Part shown: piece after piece, positions 24,055 to 37,365 of the stretch
Position numbering within the stretch: the stretch's first letter is position 1
How the letters are laid out: every line of letters starts with the position of its first letter
Assembly (NCBI RefSeq): GCF_009870125.1
Contig: NC_046683.1
Location: 58,047,869 to 58,111,868, forward strand
Direction: 5' to 3'
DNA: 64,000 nt
Origin: Drosophila pseudoobscura
Lineage: Eukaryota > Arthropoda > Insecta > Diptera > Drosophilidae
The notes under the pieces: generated by a model
Told to the model about the DNA's origin: nothing
Databases searched by the model: none
The model's input: the letters and a program-made list of their open reading frames with translations, nothing else
Program-made: the position numbers and the translations under genes

Positions 24055-26434
24055 TCAGACACGTAGCTTGACAATGGCATTCTGAAGAATCTGGAACTCG
24101 GAGTTGATGTTGTTCATCAGATTCGATATCTGCGGCTTCGAGTCGAGCACTTCGACACTCTGCGTGTAGGCATTGTAGCGGACACCGAACGGACGTGGAA
24201 TCGAGTTGGCAAATTTACTAAAAAAGAAAGTATAAGCCAAAAAAAAAAGAAAAAAAAGGCGGATCGACTTACATAGTCTTTTCCTTGGCACTCTCGAAAC
24301 TGTCGGCCACATAGTAGAGGGGCTGGAACTGTGTGATCGGATACTTGGTAATACCAGTCACCTCTGGCTCAAAGTCCTTCAGCATGGGCTTCTCCGTCAG
24401 GCAGTACTCCAGCTCGCCGTAGGAGGAGAGCAGACCAGCACCAAAGGCCTTCAGCTCACCCTCCTGACGGCACAGGCCATACTCCACAGTAAACCAGAAG
24501 ATCTAGTAGTTACAAACGATGGATGGATATTGGGAATTGGGAAGGCAAGTAGAGAGTGTAGCCTACCGTTGAGAGCTTCTCAATGTAATCATCTGGTGCT
24601 CCGAGGGAAGCCAATCCAATCTCCTGACTGAACTGGGCAAAAGCAGGATCGGCAAAGAGGGGAACGTGGCCCAGCAGCTCGTGGCAGACATCGGGCTCTG
24701 GGGTGTACATGGGCTTGCTGGGATGCCGAATGTACTGAGTGGAGTGGAAGACGCGGAAGGCCAGGCCGGCGAGGAAATCGCGGGAGCTGAGCAGCCCAGC
24801 CACAGGGCGAAGGGTGAAGCCAGTACAGTCTGGGGAAATAGAGCAACAAATTGTAGAAGCTTCCTCTCTGCACTGTCTATGAAAACGCACCCCTCAAAAA
24901 GTTGGAGACATCCTCCAGCTGTGGAATATTGTCCTCCCTGAAGCCACAATTGTCCACCAGCAGGGGAAAGACATGATTGTACTCGCGACAGGCGTGCGTC
25001 TTGTAGAGCTTCGAGAGATTGCGGAAGATAATGCCCCAGGTCTCGATCTCCTCCTTGGAATACTCTACATGGGGCAGAGTCTCGCCATGCTTGTAGTTGT
25101 AGGCAATGTCCGCGAAGTACTTGCGGCGCTTGCGGTACTCCGGGTCGGTGAATCCGGGGTGATCGGAGTCCAGTTCGGCGCCATAGCTGAGGATCTGATT
25201 GGCAAAGCGATCCAGATCGCGTATACGCCGTGGGAACCAAGGCACTGCCGTGGCATTGTCCTTGTAGTCACGCGAAATGATATTGAAATAGCTGCACTGG
25301 TCCTTCACGTCCTCAATAGCCCTGCCCAGGGCCCCGGACTTGCCGTCGCACTCCACGAAGAACTCATAGCCAGGGACACGAAGCGAGGAGCGGGACTCAA
25401 TGTGCACCAGATTGATGTCGTGCTTCTTGAAGATGGCCAAGATATTGGCCAGGGCACCACTGGACAAAGACGAGTCCTTCGGCGAGAACAGCAGACAGGT
25501 ATTCCTGGCCTCCTGAATATCGACACCCTCGGCAATATACGCCGAATCCTCAATGCGCGTTGGCTGATGGAGAGTGGAAAGATTTTCATTAGCTTTTCAT
25601 TATTTCGTTATCGCTTGGAAAAACAATCCCTCCCATTGATTGACACAGAATGTGACCCAGACTGATGCAACAATCTGGGAAACACCCTCATTCCTACTCA
25701 TCCCTCATGACCATCAGCGGATGATCAATACCCCACTATTGTAAGACGATACAATCAATTGCTCAGAACGAGGATCGAATTTCAAAGGTTAGCCAGGTCC
25801 GAAATCAAGGCGAGTTATTCAACCGAAGCCCCACGAGCTTCCACAGACTGCTGCATCATTGAAATTAGTTAGTAGGTGTATCTATGTACTATTTCTCGAG
25901 TCTCGAAGGCTTATGTCTGACCGCAATGGCATTCAGAGCATATGGATAGCCATGGGTTTCGCCTAGAACTTGATGAGGCACGGAGAAGATTGTTATGGAG
26001 ATTCTGATACCACAAGATACTAGAATGCTTAGATCTAGTTTCTTATAAATATTCCACTTTGGTAGATCTTGTTTTGATGCAAAAACTCCAGAAAAAAAAG
26101 TCACACTCAATAGGCTGTTCTATAAATATTCCTTTGTCTGGCAATCTGTAGTGTTAACCCAATTTGATGGAAGCTCGAGTTGATTATAGATCCGCTTTCT
26201 TGCCTCAAAATAAACTTTGTTTTCACTGGCTGGAATAATACGAGTACTTCTTATATTTTGTGGTTCCACTCAAGGTTAGCAAAAGTTCAAGTCGGGTACA
26301 AAAAAATATATACTTGTTATTGCTATTATTATTATTATTGTTATTCTGCGGATCACTTTCTACATATATTCATGTACATGTACGTATGATGTACAGGAAC
26401 GAACCTTATCAAAGGAGACCTGACGCTGGTACAT
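24055..26434 (-). CDS. Hn: Henna: phenylalanine-4-hydroxylase (also tryptophan hydroxylase activity in flies)
   Basis: Five coding exons on minus, in gene order: 26434-26405, 25563-24891, 24829-24567, 24502-24273 and 24217-24055 (stop TGA), all GT-AG and in phase, giving 452 residues, the family's usual length. The first exon encodes only [10 protein letters not shown]. An ACT regulatory domain (about 40-100) precedes the biopterin-dependent catalytic domain (about 115-445). The iron ligands of the family are visible: His284 and His289 in [14 protein letters not shown] and Glu329 in FWFTVEYG, each one off the human PAH numbering. The C-terminus is the short tetramerisation segment. The enzyme converts phenylalanine to tyrosine with tetrahydrobiopterin, iron and O2 in the cytosol; in flies it also serves peripheral serotonin synthesis, and Hn mutants have eye-pigment defects. 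The gene lies between frac (upstream, same strand) and Clk (convergent). No damage is seen. Confidence 0.97.
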
Positions 26435-26484
26435 TTTGAAACGATTCTTCTCTTTTGTCTTCGCTGCGAGATGGGGAACAACAA

Positions 26485-26530
26485 CCGAGCAAACTGGCGA
26501 ACGCACCGCTCAGCACACGATTTAAAACTG
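26485..26530 (-). promoter_or_regulatory. Candidate Hn core promoter
   Basis: On minus, a TATA-like TTTTAAAT at about 26520-26527 is followed about 30 bp on by an initiator-like CCAGTTTG near 26489-26496. A leader of roughly 60 bp would then run to the start codon at 26434. This rests on position and weak motifs only. Confidence 0.3.
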
Positions 26531-27519
26531 ATTTAATTTCTCAGTTAATCATGCGCTTAAATAGACTTTTTTTGCTAGACCCCAAGCCGCACGGGTTCCA
26601 TAGATAATCTCAATCTCGTGGAGAAGTGAGACGAAAACGAAAACCGAGTGGAAACCAGTCAATAATAATGCGATCAATCGGGCGAGTGAACGGGCGATCT
26701 TGGAATAGCATCCACATGCGGTCCAATCGCAGTACTAACTCTGCTTTATGGCTATGGCTATGGCTGTGGCTGTGGGGTTATCAGTTCCTGCGATAGATAG
26801 GCCTAACATCGTCTAACATCGCATGCCCCTGCTAAGGGTCGCGCTGGCTTTCTGCCTACAGTTCGAGTATGCTACATATATATGTGTCTATATAAATACT
26901 CCCAATCCGATTTGATCGCTCTGCTGGGGTCCATGTTATTTTCTAGACATTATTATTATTTCGGCTAGTTTCTATTTTTTGTTTTCGCAAAACGAATGAA
27001 AATAAAACTGAGAACTGAATAATCTTAAATGGTTTCATAATGTGACATGCCGACAGGTTCTAACCAAACGAGTTCAACGGCATTTCTGGGCAATTATTTT
27101 GTAGTGAATAATAAATTAGAAGTAGCTGTGGATGTCGATGTCGATGTGTATGTGAAGGTGGAGGTGGGGGCCTGGCACGCGCTATATTTGCTGCTCTACA
27201 AATACATTTCATAAATATCGAGTCCACTCACCTGATTTCAGAAAGGAATAACAATCATTCTGGTTTGTGGAACCCATTTGTAATAGCTTGTGGATCAGAT
27301 AGATTGGGGGAAACAAAAGTTGAGAGTTCATTTCAGTTGGGGAATGCCATACAGACTACAGACTTCAGATTAAACCCCAATCAAAAGATGATGCAATATT
27401 TTAAAGAGTTTACAAGACCCAAAAAATAACCCATTTAATTTTCCGCTTATCTGCAAGAACTGTAACAACACTAACAATAATAATGAATAAAAGATCGCCC
27501 AAAAAATACATTTAAAGTA
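26531..27519. other. Spacer between Hn and the frac-like gene
   Basis: No gene is seen. A short GGCTAT/GGCTGT tandem lies near 26748-26776 and a GATGTC repeat near 27131-27150. Confidence 0.5.
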
Positions 27520-27529
27520 TTTATTTATT
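27520..27529 (-). terminator. Overlapping polyadenylation signals of the frac-like gene
   Basis: Two overlapping TTTATT on + give AATAAA on -, about 115 bp after the stop at 27646. Confidence 0.55.
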
Positions 27530-27645
27530 TAAATTAGGCATTAAAAAAAAGATATAAGAAGTATTTGCATAAATGGCGCCTCCAACAGTATTCTTCTCGT
27601 TCAATTGCTCAACGAGTAGATAGCTTGTACCCCAAGTACTGGGCT

Positions 27646-30600
27646 CTAGAAATTCGCATTGTACCTATGCCAGAGCGAGGTGAGGGTGCCGCGTTTCAGA
27701 TGCGTCTGGGGACTCGATTGCGGGCGCACGTTCTTCAGAGTACAGCCCACGGGCAGGTTGACCTACAAAATACACAAACGAGATGCATTCGAATGAGATA
27801 CAGATGGAAACCTTCGCTGGTGCGCTCCTATTACTGGCTTTGGCGTTGGCTTTGGCTTTGGCCCACTTACGGATTGGTGGGCCGTCACTCGGACGGGCTC
27901 TTTATCGGGACAGACCACATAGGACTCATGGCCATCGAACAGACTGCCGCTGGCGGCAGGCTTCTCCCTTAGTTGTGCTGGCGCTGAACTCAAGGACAGG
28001 GACTCGGACTCGGATTCGGGATAGGCAATCTCTGGTTGTGCAGGTGCAGGTGAGGGCTTGGCAGCTGAAAGAACGAGGTGCTATATATTGAAATTTCTAA
28101 AAAGAAAACCGGATATCTCTTACCCTTGACATGAATGTGGAAACTGCAGCTGAGGGTCACACCGTCAGTGGTGGTTGCCTCGTATTTGATGGCATGATCG
28201 CCCAGCCTAAACAAAGCACCAGGGAACTGAAAAAAAGTCAATCGTATCATATTCTATAGTATGTTTCGATTCGAATACTTACATGAGACTTGAAGATCTT
28301 CAACAATTTGCCTTCAAAGCGGGGCTCTTCCCAGACAACCGAACGCAGATTCTGATTCTCCTTCAGATGAACCTCAATCGACGGTGGGCAATAGTTGGAT
28401 GTATCTGAGCCCAGGTCCACCCTGAAGCTCTCACTGCGCTCAGGAGCGACACCAATGAGATTCTTTGATGTTTGAACAGAGTCTAGTCTTGGGAAGGATG
28501 CGGGGCTAGATGGGGTCGATGGTTCAGGAAGAGAAGATAGTCTGGCAAATTGAGCGGGCCTGGAAAATGTCGGAAATGGAGCTGGTTGGCGGACTGTACT
28601 CCGTGTGGGAAATGTGGGAAACGGTGCGGGGGCAGGGGCTGAAGACCGGGAGGAAAATGTGGGAAATGCAGCAGGTCTGGAGAACCCTGAATGACTCTGA
28701 ACTGGAGCGGAGGAAAATGTGAATAAATTGGACTCTGTCGTTGGCGCCGCCTTGATGGTGATGATCGTTTGACATGCGGCACTCTGCCTCGTCTGTGGGT
28801 CCTGAGCCCGGAACCCAATCTTGTGGATGCCAGCCGGAAGGTGAGCCTCCAGCTGCTTGGCCCAGGCGGGAAAAACAGCCACATTTCGGTAGTCCAGATT
28901 CGTCTCGGGCCTCTGCAGGGTCACATGAGCCTTGACCTCACCGCGATGCAGAAGGATCACCACATTCTCGGGACATTTAATGTAGGGCCGAGCTCTTGTG
29001 GCTGTCTGCTGTACGGGCGGTATATTCTGCAGAGACTGCGATCGGATCCAGGGCAGTTGATTGTTGAAGAAACTGCTGCCGAACGGCTGACAGTTGAGAT
29101 CGGATCCAAAGGACCAGCCCTGCAGGGCCATGCAGGAGGCCAGCAAAGGTCCAGTAGGCACAAAGCCAGCATTGCACCGCAGGTGGCAGATGGCCCCAAA
29201 GCTGGAAGGACCCTGTGTACAGCTTGCAGGAGAAATGACACCATTGCGGGCCTGTTTCAGGGCAGGACATATCGATTGGGTCTGCACACGACGCTGGACA
29301 AGAGCTAAAACGAAGTCAAGTTATCACAGATCGGTTCGTTGGGTGATTGGATCCTCTATCTGATACTTACGCACGCACTTGTTCTCCTGACCCTCCCAAA
29401 CACCAGCGGATCCGCAACTCCTGATCTCCGATCCCTGGAGGGTGAAGCCCGGATTGCAGGTGACCCTGCAGCGACTGTTGTAGAACTGCGTGCGCTTGTG
29501 GCGATACTTGTTGCAGCGGGCCTTGCCGTTCGCCGGCGCCTGGAAGCGTGGACAGGCATCCCGTGGCTGGGGTTGTCTCTGAGTGACCCAGGGAATCTGC
29601 GGAAGCCTGGTATTCACTGATTCAATAGAAGGAAACCTTGGTGCTTCTGGAGCTGCAGAAGGATATTTTGGAGCTTTGCCCAGCTCGGGAAATGAGGGAA
29701 ATGGGTTTGGTTTTGGTAAGACGGGGAGAGCAGGCGGCAGTCGCTCTTCTGGACGGGCTTTGGGTAGTTCGGGAAATGTAGGAAATGGATTTGCTTTTGG
29801 TAGCTCGGGAAGAGGCGAAGCCCTTGGTGGCTGAGGCACATCCAGGCAGGTCCTTCCATCAATGGAGAGTCTCTTGCCGGAGGAGCACTCGCACCGGAAA
29901 CCGCCTGGTTCATTAACACAGCTGCCAGCTAGACAGTTCTCCTTGCCCAGCGAACACTCGTCCACGTCCTGGCACGTCCTGAGATCGCTGTCCAACTGAT
30001 AGCCGGCCGGGCAGGCGCACTTGAAGGAGCCCTGGCTATTCTCGCAGCGATGCGAGCAGCCCCCGTTGTTCAACTGGCACTCGTCGACGTCCACACAGCT
30101 GCCATCGGCGCCGAGCAGGAGGCCCAGTCCGCATTTGATGGGTTCGCAGCCATCGGAGGTGGAGGTCCTCTGACTGCCAGGAGGACAGCCAACCAGGGCG
30201 GGGCGGCAGCTCCGATTGTCCTCCTGGAGGATGTAGCCCAAGGGGCAGCCGCACTCGAAGCTGCCCTTCTTGTTGATGCACTCGTGGGTGCAGCCGCCCG
30301 AGAGAAGTCCGGCACACTCGTCTATGTCCTGGCAGCTCCTTCCATCTTCGGACAGCTCGTAGCCCCGCTCGCAGGCACACGCATGGGTACCTAGAAGATT
30401 AATGCAGATGTCGCTACAGTTTCCGTACTCCTGCGAGCACTCGTCGATGTCCAAGCACCCAAAGCCATCCGTCGTGATCTCAAACCCGGACTCGCAGGCG
30501 CAAGCAAAGCCCCCTGGCTGGTTGAGGCAAAGCTGCTTGCATTGGCCATTGCCATGGAGACACTCGTCGATGTCCTGGCAGGTGCGCCCGTCCTCGGCCA

Positions 30601-33600
30601 GAGCATACCCCAGGGGACAGGCGCACTGGAATCTCCCCGGCAGATTCAAGCAGAAGTGCGAGCAGTTGCCGTTGGCCAGCGAGCACTCGTCAATGTCCAG
30701 GCACGGTGAGGGTTCAGATGATGATGAGTCGTTAGGCGATGATGTGGATGATGATTCGGATGATGATGTGGATGTGATGATGTGATTGTCCAGCCCTAGA
30801 GCATAGCCAGCTGGACAAAGGCAGGTGTAGGAACCATTGAGGTTCTCGCAAAGCATATCCTCATGGCATTTGTGCATCTCCCTCGCGCACTCGTCAATGT
30901 CAAAGCAGTAGCCGCGAAGTCCCTCCAGCCGGAGCAGCTCATATCCCGGCGAGCACTCGCACCCATACGAACCTGGCAGATTGCGGCACACCTGCTGGCA
31001 GCCGCCGTTCTCCACCTGGCACTCGTCCACGTCCTGACACCCCTTGCCGTCCGCGCCGAGGCGGAAGCCGTCGCGACAGGAGCAGGCACCGCCACGAGCC
31101 GTGAGGCAGATCTGCTCGCACCCATTGTTGTTGACCTCGCACAGATCCTCGGCCACGCAGGTGAACTCCTCCACGAGGGTCAGGCCGACAGGACACAAGC
31201 ACTGGTAGCCACCATCTGTGTTGAGGCAACTGTGGCTGCACAGATGGCTCTCCTCCGCACACTCGTCGATGTCCTGGCAGCTGAAGACCTCGCTGGTGTA
31301 ACCGGGCGGACAGAGGCAGCTAAAGCTGCTGTTGTCCTCGCTGGGCACACAGCTGCCCGGACGACAGCGGTCGTGGCCGTTATCCGTGGTGCAGGCCGAC
31401 TCGGCCACCACGCAGCTGTGCTGATCCTCGGCCAGATCGTAGCCCTGAGGACACTTGCACTTGTAGTTGCCATCCGGCAGGTTCTCGCACTCGTGGGCAC
31501 AGCGAGTGCGATTCAGTTTCGGATTGTCCAGGTCCTGGCAGCCGTCGAGGGCGCAGCTCTGTTTATCCTCCAGCAGATGGTAGCCCGAGTGACAGTGGCA
31601 GCGATAGGAGCCAATGGTGTTCTGACACTTTTGCTGGCAGAAGCGAGGCTTGGGATGTTCCTCGTCCTCGCCATCGTCGATGTCACACTCGTCAATGTCC
31701 TGGCACTCGCTGCCATCGGGCGAGAGCTGGAACCCAGGGTTGCACTGCACCTTAGGGCTGGGCTGCGATACTTCCTCAACTGAGATCTCGTTATCCTCCT
31801 CCGTGGGCTCTGACAATGCAGTCTCAATGGCGGCCTCTTCTTGGGTGACCAATGCCACCACACAGCGATATGATCCGGGCAAGTTCTCACAACCATTCTG
31901 ACAGTCTGAAGATAGTTCTGCATTGGTGCACTCGTCGATGTCTGAAATAGATTCAGAAATAGATGTCATATAAGAAACGTATGGTATGCAGATATCTGAA
32001 TTATGTGCTTACCCACGCAGGACTTTCCCGTTGAGGCATCTAGTTGGTAGCCCTTCTGGCAGGCGCATTGAAAGCTTCCCGGCAGATTGTTGCAAATCTC
32101 TGAACAGCCACCATTCAACTCCTGACACTCATCGATATCTGGGGAGAGAGGAGGACTTTAGATGACTTCGATATATAAGGATAAGAACCAGGATACCCAC
32201 CAAGACAGCTCACGTAATCGCTGGGATCTAAGGTATAGCCTTCCCGGCAGCTGCACTTCAGGACGGGCTCGTTCTCGTCTGGATACAAGAGGCGCTTGCA
32301 TATGTGCTCACATCCACCGCGATCTTCACCGCAGTCTTCGTCCAGGAATCGAGGTGTGTATGGATCTTTCGTGGGCTCAACCACCACATTGATTTCGGTT
32401 ACTTCTTCGACCTTGACTTCAGGTTCAATGGGAGTTTCAACACGCTCTGCTTCATCGACGCGTACGACAATTTCCGGTTCAGGTTTTGGCTCATCGATCG
32501 ACCCTGGCAACACTTCTGGCTGTGGTTCGACTTCCACTGGGAGCTCCTCTACAGGTGCCTTGACAGGTTCTGTTGGTTGTGTAGCCTCCTCCACGGACTC
32601 AACAACTTCCTCTTCGACTGGTGGTGGAGGTGGTGGCGGCGGTTCGCTCTCAGTCACCTTTGGCTCCTCTTCAACCAAATTATCGGTATCGTTGTCATCG
32701 TCATTGGTGATGGTCTCGTACTCATCGTAGTCCTCGCCCTCGAGATCCCCGCCATCTCCGCCATCCCCATCGGTGTACTCCACCTGGGGAATGCAGGTGG
32801 GCAGCTCGCCCACCCACTGTTTGTCGTGGCAGTACATCGCTGAGGTCTCCAAAAACTCGAACTCGTAGTTCTCATTGCACGCGAAGTAGGCCACAAGGAA
32901 GATCTTCTCGCCCCGGCGGCGACGCTCGTACTTGACCACTAGTCCGTGGCTGATCTCTGGGGCCATCACCTTTGCCTCGATGCAGCTCAAGTCTAGAATC
33001 GCAGCCAAGGGCAGAGGGACCTTGGGCTCCTCTGGTATGGCCAAAACCCTCTTCTTGCGTTCAGAGACCGCGGAAGCTGTAAACGGATATGTCTCATTAG
33101 AAATAAGAGATCAAAAAGGATAAGCATTGCTCTCCAACCTACCCTTCACACAACTGGGTGGCTCTCCCTGCCATTTGTCGGTCTCCGAGTTGCAGATCAG
33201 CTCCGCCGCTCCCCTCAGATCGAAGCCCGCCTTGCAGGTATATGTCGCAGTGATTGTGTCATCGTTCAATGCTATCTTCGCCGTGGCATGCCTCACCAAT
33301 GGCGCCACCTCACAGTCCTCCAGTGCCGCTGAAAAGCCACATACACACATGTAGGTTAATCTCTCAAACAGCTGTTCTCACACTCCGCTCTCAGATGCTA
33401 TCGGAGACACGCGGATAGTTATGGAGAGGGGCCATAAAACTAACCGAAACAATCATCTGAATCTTTGCCAAAAGACTTTTCATTGTCGTCTATAAGTTTT
33501 CTATTTCTTTTTCAACATTTTCTTAGATGCTCTGGTGCTCTTTTTGGCTTTTCGTTTGGGATAATTTACGATCAGTTTTTATGTTCCTCATTTCTGAATG

Positions 33601-34146
33601 CCGGCCGGTAATTAAATGATCTATTTTGTTAGTGGAATGGGGGCCGCGTGCTGGCAATGACTCATTTTCTCTTCCCTAAGATTTTTCTGAAGAAAAGGTG
33701 TCATAAAATCGTACATACATATGTGTATAGTATGGTCCATTAGCTGTTACCATAAACTGATCATAAAGGCAATTTCGTGTTCGTTTTTTATGGATTTCCA
33801 TATATATGTACATATAGATTGAAGGGACAAATGTCATTTATTAAAATGGAAAATATAAGTGATTGTTTTATGGTAATTCCTTTAATAAAAGTTCATATTT
33901 TTAGAAGATCTGAAAATTTAGAATTTTCAAAAATGAAAGTGGCATATTTTAGATGCACAAAATTTCTTAGAATTCCTCCACTAATGAAAATGATTGGATC
34001 TTTTCTAATAGGGAAATTTCTTCCCGAAAATATGGCCCCATAAAGTTGCCTTCCTCCGTGACTTTCTCCATAACTTTTCGCCCACACTTACCTGCAGCAA
34101 ATGCAACGCATGACAGGGCACATAAAACATATTTGACCGCCCACAT
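27646..34146 (-). CDS. frac: Secreted CCP/EGF/HYR-domain matrix protein, probably frac (faulty attraction)
   Basis: Nine coding exons on minus: 34146-34092, 33328-33143, 33076-32201, 32138-32013, 31941-29371, 29304-28283, 28226-28124, 28064-27871 and 27762-27646 (stop TAG). Phases agree and give 1,749 residues. Order: signal peptide ([18 protein letters not shown]); one sushi/CCP domain (exon 2); a second CCP, then an acidic Pro/Glu-rich linker; about 16 calcium-binding EGF modules marked by repeated DIDEC or DVDEC (about residues 330-1,150); a Pro-rich linker with PFPTF motifs; two more CCPs (before and after residue 1,271); a HYR-like domain ([18 protein letters not shown]); a Ser/Pro linker again with PFPTF; a second HYR-like domain split over exons 6-7 ([12 protein letters not shown]); and a basic tail. 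This is fibulin/fibrillin-like architecture, so an extracellular matrix, calcium-dependent role is inferred. The symbol comes from memory of D. melanogaster CG7526 beside Hn and Clk; the domain reading is firmer than the name. Confidence 0.88.
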
Positions 34147-36327
34147 ATTGCCGCCCTAGACACGAACACGATCCTTGTAGACTCGATGCGGTTCACACCT
34201 TTCCACTCACTCACTCGACGGGGTTTGTGCTTCTTCGGTTTTCTTTTATAAATAAGAAGTCATTAATAAAATTTCACGATTTGTCTTTGCTTTCCTTTCA
34301 GAACATATTTATGGGACAAGAGATGAAAGTATATATGCAAAGAAACCATTAAGATTAAGGCGGCTTTATAAATAGCCCATGTTCAACACTTTCTATATAT
34401 GTACACGTATAAATGGGAGACAATATTTGCTGGAACTCAAGAAGATGACCATTCAACACTTCTTTTGGACAATTGGAGTTCATTGGGAGTATTCCACATT
34501 TATGATATGGTAAATAAAAAAAAAAGTTCTACATATACATATGTATGTGGTGTATAGTTATTTTCACTGATTGAAGGAGACAAGAACCGATTTCCTAGGG
34601 AGAAGAGAACGCACCGTTTCCGACCAGAGCCAAGGCAAGACTGAGGAGCCAAAGAGATTCCTACTTTTCTCGAAGGGAAGCACACGGAACACACCGAATT
34701 TCCCTGTCTCCAAAGATAGATGTATGTATATATGTATATACATACATATGTATACTTATAGTATATACGCTGATATTTCATGACTATCATAAAGTAAATT
34801 AGTGCGAGAGCGCACAAGTGTCGCCCCTCTTTGGGAGAAGGAAACTATTTTTACCCATGGAAGAAGACTTGTCATTAGCATAGGCCCACCAGAATTGATG
34901 GCTCCGTTCTGTTCTGTGCTGTTCCGTTCCGTTCCAGATGCTTCTGTTATTTGCTTTTGCATTGAACTTGATCGCAGACCGATCCGATGATCCGATGATC
35001 CATCCTTCAGCGCTGTCAGAAATGCTTGTCGAGAAAAATTATTAATATTAGTTAACATTCCATTACATAAATAAAACACTCAATCATCTTGAATCAAATG
35101 CGCCGCCTCGCCTCGCATTGCTCTATTCAGTTCTGTTCTGGGCTGTTCAGCTGAGTTCGGTGCCAATTGTAAATTGTTTTTAATTAAACAAAATTAAATA
35201 CAATACGAAAGTCGCACCGCGTAGGTGTGTTACACTCGCAGCACTCTTCGACTTATTTGGCCAGCCAAACAAACATGTTATTCTATAGAAAATAAACCCG
35301 TATCGTATAGAACCTATATAGTTAAGTAGCTCACAGACCGAACGTGGCTCGTTCCCATATGGGTGGAGAGCAGTCGCTGTCCCTCCGGGTCCCCTTCGAT
35401 CTTCCATCCACAACCATCCAATTGTGCGGCCAGACCTCGGACATCGGACATCGGAACTCGGACCTCGGTGTTTTATAGCTTACAATTTGATTGACAAATT
35501 GTTTTATGGCTCAAACAACTGAAAATGGTTTAAGGCTGTACATAATTGACCGATCCGATCCATGGGATTGAATCGTGGATTGACAGACAATTGGACGCGT
35601 TTAAAGTCGCTGGCTATTGGGCCATTCCACACGTTTCAATTCCATGCTTTTCTTCTAATGAAGGCTTTGCCATTCATTCATTTCAGTTGGGGCGTTTCTA
35701 GCCGCTCGCTTCTTGGTAATTGCATGCGTTTTTAAACGCTTGCCAAACGCATGCGCGGTTAAAAACGCCAGACAATCGCCTAGTGCTTTTCATCACTTTG
35801 AACCAAATTTGTGGGCGTGCGAATTTGTTCTACGCGCTCACACTTTGTATGGTCAAATGATATACTCGCACATATGTACATTTGTATATCTAGATTAGTT
35901 TTTCCAGCTCATGCGATTCAAGCGATTTCTGTGCGTTTTCTCTGTGTAGGTTTATGCTCGAGGCGGTTCTCGTCGCTGTCTCGTTATTTATGGATCCATT
36001 TACATTTTAACTTAACCTTAGATGGCATTTGCGGAAATTGCCCAAGGGCGTGGTATGCACATATACGTATATGTACGTCTCTAGTCTCTAGATATACTTT
36101 TATATATAGTATATACTTTTGTCTGGACAGTCGACTGCCGCGGCGACTGTTTTTTTTTTCTTGTCTGTGCTTTGAGTCGGACTTATGTTGACATTTTCCT
36201 CGGCATCGTCCCATTGTTTCGGTTTTGTATGGGACATCCGCTGGCCCTGGTGCACCACAGACCACAGACCCCTTCCCCCATATAAGACTATAGCCACTGT
36301 TTCAATTAATTATTAATAAATTAAACC
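34147..36327. other. Spacer/5' region of the frac-like gene
   Basis: No gene is seen. It presumably includes the frac-like leader and promoter on minus. A paired occurrence of the TTAAAAACGC motif (35726-35735 inverted and 35759-35768 direct) lies about 1.6 kb before the frac start codon. ATATGT-rich stretches occur near 34720-34770. Confidence 0.45.
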
Positions 36328-36333
36328 TTTATT
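36328..36333 (-). terminator. Polyadenylation signal of the small heat-shock protein gene
   Basis: TTTATT on + reads AATAAA on -, about 270 bp after the stop codon, within an AT-rich tail. Confidence 0.5.
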
Positions 36334-36601
36334 TTATTTAACTAAACAAATGAAATATTTCCTTGTTAATTACAAAAAGAGTCCAATTATTTTCCCTTTG
36401 GATTGGGCTTACTTAGAATTAAGAGACTCGGAAAATCTACGGAAATCTTCAATAGACTTCTGAAATATTTCCGATCGGGTGCATTAATGGGTCTTTCTTT
36501 TAATTTTTTTTCTTTGCACCAACAGAAACTAAAAAAAAAAAAACAAAACACATAAATCCTGTGCACTCTGGCTGCTCCGGCGCTCCGCCCGATCCCTGGG
36601 G

Positions 36602-37066
36602 TTAGTTTTTAATGCTGAGATATGCGGGACCCACTTGACGGACGTAGACACTCCGCTCGTTGCTCAGATACGGCGGACAGCGCACGGTGAGGATGCCATC
36701 GGAGGACAGCTCCGACCGGACATCGTTCGGGTAGTATCCACGGGGCAGCACGAATCGCTTGACAATGTGGCGTCCCACGAAGGTGTCTCCGTCGCGACGC
36801 TTCTCGTGCTTGGCCTCCACCACCACCGTATCGCCGGTGGTCTTCACTGTGATCTCGTACGGCTTGAACTGGTGCACATCCACGTTGGCCTCGAACCCGT
36901 CCTTGCCCACGATCACCCTGCTCAGATCGGGCGCGGAGCCCACGCGCGACAGCGAGCGCTTCCAGTAGGGCAGATCCCAGTCGTTGATGTCCCAGTCGCG
37001 CCACAAGCGACGACGGTAATCCCAGTAATCCCAGTCGGTGTTGTTCGTAGACGGAACCAGAGCCAT
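36602..37066 (-). CDS. CG7409: Small heat-shock protein (alpha-crystallin domain)
   Basis: A single-exon frame of 154 residues starting MALVPSTNNTDWDYWDYRRR, with a Trp-rich N-terminal arm. The alpha-crystallin domain spans about residues 50-140 (VGKDGFEANVDVHQFKPYEI, VVVEAKHEKRRDGD, FVGRHIVKRFVLPRGY, SSDGILTVRCP). The tail is short and has no obvious IxI motif; it ends VGPAYLSIKN, the VGPA motif of fly small heat-shock proteins. These proteins are ATP-independent holdases forming oligomers in the cytosol. It is intronless, as is usual in the family. A TATAAAA box lies about 200 bp upstream on this strand; upstream heat-shock elements are weak (GAA/TTC units with wrong spacing near 37,450-37,490), so strong heat induction is not evident. 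Recognised as the D. melanogaster CG7409 type from its N-terminus. Confidence 0.93.
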   Translation of the reverse strand: MALVPSTNNTDWDYWDYRRRLWRDWDINDWDLPYWKRSLSRVGSAPDLSRVIVGKDGFEANVDVHQFKPYEITVKTTGDTVVVEAKHEKRRDGDTFVGRHIVKRFVLPRGYYPNDVRSELSSDGILTVRCPPYLSNERSVYVRQVGPAYLSIKN

Positions 37067-37260
37067 CTCAGCTATTTGTGTTTTCTGTTCTCTTTTTTAT
37101 CGGGTGTTGTTCCTCGAGAGCTCTCAGGACGCAGCAACGCAGCGATCGATCTATTCGACTTTTCACTTTTTCGTTTCGACTTCGACGCGTTCTCTTCTAA
37201 ACGTCCACTCGCGATTTTTGCTCTGAGCAAATTAAACTTGCAACCGACAGAAGCCGCCGC

Positions 37261-37267
37261 TTTTATA
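37261..37267 (-). promoter_or_regulatory. TATA box of the small heat-shock protein gene
   Basis: TTTTATA on + reads TATAAAA on -. Transcription would start near 37,235, giving a leader of about 170 nt, purine- and A-rich on the sense strand as in other fly heat-shock genes. Confidence 0.55.
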
Positions 37268-37365
37268 GCGCTATGCCCCGCTCGAAAGTGGGCTCAGCCC
37301 CGGCTCCGATCGGCTCAGACTCGACAGCCAATGACAGTTGTGACGTAGAAGCCAGGCAGCAGTAT

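Noticed and set aside
30863-31783. Plus-strand 306-codon frame opposite the EGF exon
   Set aside because: It is a shadow of GC-rich, stop-poor EGF coding sequence on minus. The cysteine-spaced DIDEC repeats on minus are clearly the real reading.
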